Below are positions 12,578 through 14,803 of a stretch of DNA of 14,803 nt, piece after piece (positions within the stretch are counted from its first letter, which is position 1; the number at the start of each line of letters is the position of its first letter). A program made the position numbers and the translations under genes. Source of the stretch: Candidatus Omnitrophota bacterium (lineage in GTDB: Bacteria > Hinthialibacterota > Hinthialibacteria > JAKQFZ01); contig JAKQFZ010000180.1 in the NCBI GenBank assembly GCA_029558215.1, positions 1-14,803 on the forward strand. The letters run 5' to 3'. The notes under the pieces are model-generated. The model saw nothing but the letters and a program-made list of their open reading frames with translations. It did no database searches and was not told the origin of the DNA.

Positions 12578-12739
12578 ATGAACCACAAAAATATCCACAT
12601 GGCCGGGCGTACTGCTCGCAAACAAGTTCCCATGTTTCATCCCATGCTTCGAGTGACTCCCAATTACCCGAAGCCCACTCCGCTCATGATGGTTCGTCGG
12701 ATTCCCAGAAAGCAGATCCCGATGCGTCGTCGGTTCTGA
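12578..12739 (+). CDS. Small very basic Met-rich protein, 53 aa
   Basis: A 53-aa protein from ATG 12578, with AAGGGG at 12559-12564 about 13 bases upstream; an internal ATG at 12599 would give 46 aa. It has 13 Lys/Arg, no Asp or Glu, and seven Met. A motif RKQ(V/I)PM occurs twice (residues 14-19 and 44-49), suggesting an internal repeat. Such a charge fits nucleic acid or acidic-surface binding, but no family is recognised. It lies four bases from the stop of the convergent large gene, and a strong terminator follows 60 bases after its stop, good support for a real short transcript. Confidence 0.55.
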   Translation: MNHKNIHMAGRTARKQVPMFHPMLRVTPNYPKPTPLMMVRRIPRKQIPMRRRF

Positions 12740-12743
12740 TTCT

Positions 12744-14803
12744 TCAGAGCAAACGAGTGATGATGGCAACACGAATATCGGTCGCAATCAAATAACTAAC
12801 CCCTCCATTGGTGTGTACCAAGGAGGGGTTTTGATTTGGTTCTGCGATGACTAATGGCTTGCGCAGAAAAGAATAGTCCGTAGGGGTTGATTCATCTTCC
12901 TCATCCCCACTGTGGACGAATTCTTCTTCACTCGAACCGTCGTCTGACTCCTCAGGTGCGTTGTCTGACTCCTCAGGTGCGTCGTCTGACTCCTCAGGTG
13001 CGTCATCTGACTCCTCAGGTGCGTCGTGTTCGCGTACACGATCATGATCTTGAGCGCGAATCACGGGCTCCTGGGGCTGCTGCGTTGGTTGTACTTGGGG
13101 TCGCGGACGAGCAACGGGCTCTCCTCTCGTCTGAGCCATGTGGTGGGATTGTTGAGGAGACACGTTGTGTTGTGGGGGGGAGCTACGGGGGGCATGCCGA
13201 ACTTCCTTTGGAGCTTGATTCAAGTGGTTGAAGAGGCTGTGAACGGCACGTTGAGCCGCATCGTTGTCACCATCTTCTTCTTGCGGCGGCATGGGGTTGT
13301 GCCTGCGTGGTTGTTCACGCGGAGGCGTGTACCTCGTAGGAGAATCGCGCTGTGGTTGCTCTTGCTGAGCTAGATGACTCTGCAACTTGGCAGCCTTCTG
13401 CTCGTCGCTCATGAGCATGTTCTCAATGTAAGGTTCAAATCGCTTCAGAAACTTCTCTGCACGATCTCCAATACGATCCATGTTTGCGTACCAAGTCTTG
13501 AGTGGGTTCAATTCAAGGTACGGTTTTCCGTTGGCATCCGTCATGTAGATGCCGCGCCAACCCCCGATATCATGTGTGCGCGGAGCAGAGATTCCAGGGG
13601 CGATCTCATCCTCTGGTCCGCTTGGGGCTTTTCCCGTTTCTTCCCGTTCTGGAGCGGGCGGCGTGAGCGCTTCATTCAATTCACGAAACTTGGTGACGGT
13701 TCGCACCATCTTCTCAATGGCGTCCTCACTCCCCTCAGTTTCTTCTTTGAGTTTTTCAACAAGTCGCTCGTTCGCTTGCTCGCGACGCTCGTCTTCTTGC
13801 CGACGACGCTCGTCTTCTTGCCGACGACGCTCTTCCTCTTGTTGGCGACGCTCTTGATCCAAGCGGCGGCGCTCTTCGCGCTCCTCCGACTCTCGGCGTT
13901 CTCGGCGTTCCCGTTCTTCTGCCTCGCGTCGATCTCGGCGTTCCCGTTCTTCTCGCTCTTCCTTGCGTCGAGCCTCCTCTTCTTGCCGACGACGATCCTC
14001 CGCTTCACGTCGCTCTCTGCGCTCTTCCATTTCGCGCTCGTGACGCCGTGTTCGCTCATCGTCTTCTCGACGACGACGATCATCTTCTGCCTTCTCTTCT
14101 CGCTTTCTCTTCTCTTCTTCGTAGCTTCGCCGATCATCTTCTTGATGACGCTGCGCCTCCAAGGCTTTGATCAAAAGCTCGGATTCTTTGGACTTGGTAT
14201 CAGCAACCTCAGGCGCGGGCATCGCCGCAAATCCGTTTCCAACCCACATCCACTGGTACCCCGCTGGTGGAGGTACGGTGGGCGGCGAGATCGGCATACC
14301 GAACCCATGTGGGTTCTGTTGCGGTTGATATGGATTGTGGCCAGGATAGTGACCTGCGTAGGGAGCCCCTGGAGGCGGCTGCTGAGGATACGCTGGGGGA
14401 GCCCCTGGAAACGGCTGTTGCGGGTAGGCCGCAGGCGGCTGGGGATACGCTGGAGGAGCCCCTGGAAACGGCTGTTGCGGGTAGGCCGCAGGCGGCTGGG
14501 GATACGCTGGGGGAGCCCCTGGAAACGGCTGCTGCGGGTAGGCCGCAGGCGGCTGCTGAGGATACGCTGGAGGCGCCCCTGGAGGCGCCCCTGGAGGCGG
14601 CTGTTGCGGGTAGGCCGCAGGCGGCTGGGGATACGCTGGGGGAGCCCCTGGAAACGGCTGCTGAGGATACGCTGGAGGCGCCCCTGGAGGCGCCCCTGGA
14701 GGCGGCTGTTGCGGGTAGGCCGCAGGCTGCTGAGGATACGCTGGAGGCGCCCCTGGAGGCGCCCCTGGAGGCGGCTGTTGCGGGTAGGCCGCAGGCTGCT
14801 GAG
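12744..14803 (-). CDS. Large repetitive protein: PQGAY-repeat region, Glu/Arg coiled coil, acidic repeats (5' end missing)
   Basis: The frame is open to the right edge, so at least 685 residues are visible and the start is outside; an in-frame ATG at 14297 is probably internal. Visible residues 1-168 are Pro/Gln/Gly/Ala/Tyr repeats built from AYPQQPPPGAPP-like units. After a short segment with GYQWMWVGNGF, about residues 205-350 are an extreme Glu/Arg/Asp coiled coil with RRRQEDE heptads. About residues 405-475 look folded (GGWRGIYMTDANGKPYLELN). The rest is Gln/Pro/His-rich and disordered, with four DAPEESD-type acidic repeats near the end and a final Val/Ile-rich tail. No signal or catalytic motif is seen. 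A structural, condensate-forming or surface scaffold role is possible. The folded segment is the best handle for homology. The stop lies four bases from the convergent small basic gene. Confidence 0.8.
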   Translation of the reverse strand, partial: QQPAAYPQQPPPGAPPGAPPAYPQQPAAYPQQPPPGAPPGAPPAYPQQPFPGAPPAYPQPPAAYPQQPPPGAPPGAPPAYPQQPPAAYPQQPFPGAPPAYPQPPAAYPQQPFPGAPPAYPQPPAAYPQQPFPGAPPAYPQQPPPGAPYAGHYPGHNPYQPQQNPHGFGMPISPPTVPPPAGYQWMWVGNGFAAMPAPEVADTKSKESELLIKALEAQRHQEDDRRSYEEEKRKREEKAEDDRRRREDDERTRRHEREMEERRERREAEDRRRQEEEARRKEEREERERRDRREAEERERRERRESEEREERRRLDQERRQQEEERRRQEDERRRQEDERREQANERLVEKLKEETEGSEDAIEKMVRTVTKFRELNEALTPPAPEREETGKAPSGPEDEIAPGISAPRTHDIGGWRGIYMTDANGKPYLELNPLKTWYANMDRIGDRAEKFLKRFEPYIENMLMSDEQKAAKLQSHLAQQEQPQRDSPTRYTPPREQPRRHNPMPPQEEDGDNDAAQRAVHSLFNHLNQAPKEVRHAPRSSPPQHNVSPQQSHHMAQTRGEPVARPRPQVQPTQQPQEPVIRAQDHDRVREHDAPEESDDAPEESDDAPEESDNAPEESDDGSSEEEFVHSGDEEDESTPTDYSFLRKPLVIAEPNQNPSLVHTNGGVSYLIATDIRVAIITRLL
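12800..12832 (+). terminator. Strong Rho-independent terminator
   Basis: CCCCTCC-A-TTGGT-GTGT-ACCAA-GGAGGGG forms a 12-bp stem with one bulged A and a 4-base loop, followed by TTTTGATTT. It is 60 bases after the stop of the small basic gene. It sits inside the coding end of the convergent gene on the other strand, whose codons here read NPSLVHTNGG. An AATCAAA stretch before the stem mirrors the downstream TTTGATT. Confidence 0.85.
12942..13025 (-). repeat. Four 21-bp units coding DAPEESD
   Basis: A tandem array of four near-identical 21-bp units (core CTGACTCCTCAGGTGCG on the plus strand) encoding acidic DAPEESD heptads; one unit differs to give ESDN. In-frame expansion or loss would leave the protein readable. 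Confidence 0.9.
13783..13850 (-). repeat. Heptad-coding 21-bp repeats in the coiled coil
   Basis: Near-identical units with core CGACGCTCGTCTTCTTGC repeat at 21-bp spacing and encode RRRQEDE heptads; looser variants continue to about 14130. Confidence 0.7.
14361..14803 (-). repeat. Proline/glutamine-rich minisatellite inside the large gene
   Basis: Interleaved units coding AYPQQP, FPGAPP, PPGAPPGAPP and PQPPAAYPQQP in varying order. Units with CCCCTGGAAACGGCTG and CCCCTGGAGGCG recur through the whole stretch and reach the window edge, so the array continues outside. Long identical stretches imply recent slippage or recombination, and assembly errors are possible here. Confidence 0.85.

Noticed and set aside
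12599..12739. Histone-tail-like reading of the small basic protein (RTARKQ)
   Set aside because: The resemblance to histone H3 is a few residues in a low-complexity basic sequence; no histone fold is possible at this length.
12942..13025. Short direct repeats as possible iterons or a replication origin
   Set aside because: The 21-bp units are a coding repeat (DAPEESD) within an open frame; no replication gene or AT-rich region is nearby.
13676..14137. A 153-codon minus-strand frame rich in Lys/Arg within the coiled-coil region
   Set aside because: It overlaps the Glu/Arg coiled-coil gene in another frame on the same strand, a by-product of its repetitive codons.

Overview
The window looks bacterial: Shine-Dalgarno sites such as AAGGAG, dense ATGA-overlapping operons, a Rho-independent terminator and a relic of an IS200/IS605-type element. 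The lineage cannot be fixed from sequence alone. The membrane-anchored leucine-rich-variant (LRV) solenoid proteins and large Pro/Gln-rich proteins would fit a GC-rich deltaproteobacterial or myxobacterial-type genome, but that is inference. No tRNA, rRNA, CRISPR array, integrase or phage structural gene was recognised. The sequence is mosaic: the LRV genes are clearly GC-richer than the genes between them.

Layout. (1) 1-5675, minus strand: one tightly packed operon running leftwards. In order of transcription it encodes an alpha/beta-hydrolase-like protein with a C-terminal membrane anchor, a 434-aa linker-rich protein, a membrane protein with a long coiled coil, two small proteins, a Dps-like ferritin, a papain-like cysteine protease, an LRV protein that lacks the usual anchor, and the start codon of a further LRV gene at the left edge. 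Most junctions are ATGA or TAATG overlaps. (2) 5676-5737: a 62-bp divergent control region with a perfect palindrome. (3) 5738-8745, plus strand: a small secreted or membrane protein, a 754-aa transglutaminase-fold protein with a Cys cluster and two membrane segments, and a small Cys/His protein. (4) 8746-8783: a hairpin between convergent genes. (5) 8784-11956, minus strand: three tandem LRV genes with nearly identical N-terminal anchors and near-identical junctions, carrying 7, 3 and 7 repeats of 29 residues. (6) 11969-12180: a broken LRV C-terminus joined to what looks like the right end of a TnpB-type element, with a run of hairpins resembling an omega-RNA scaffold. (7) 12178-12739: a small Cys-rich gene (minus) and a small, very basic Met-rich gene (plus). 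(8) 12744-14803, minus: a large repetitive protein whose N-terminus lies beyond the window, with a Tyr/Pro/Gln/Gly/Ala repeat region, a Glu/Arg coiled coil, a small folded-looking segment and acidic DAPEESD repeats.

How it may fit together (inference): three enzyme-like proteins with visible catalytic residues (GxSxG hydrolase, Cys-His-Asp transglutaminase fold, Cys-His-Asn papain fold) and a Dps ferritin share one divergent locus with expanding LRV solenoids. The hydrolase, the transglutaminase-fold protein and the LRV proteins carry similar Gly/Val/Leu/Trp membrane anchors, which suggests one shared membrane compartment. I do not recognise the set as a described system, so it is the best candidate for something new here.
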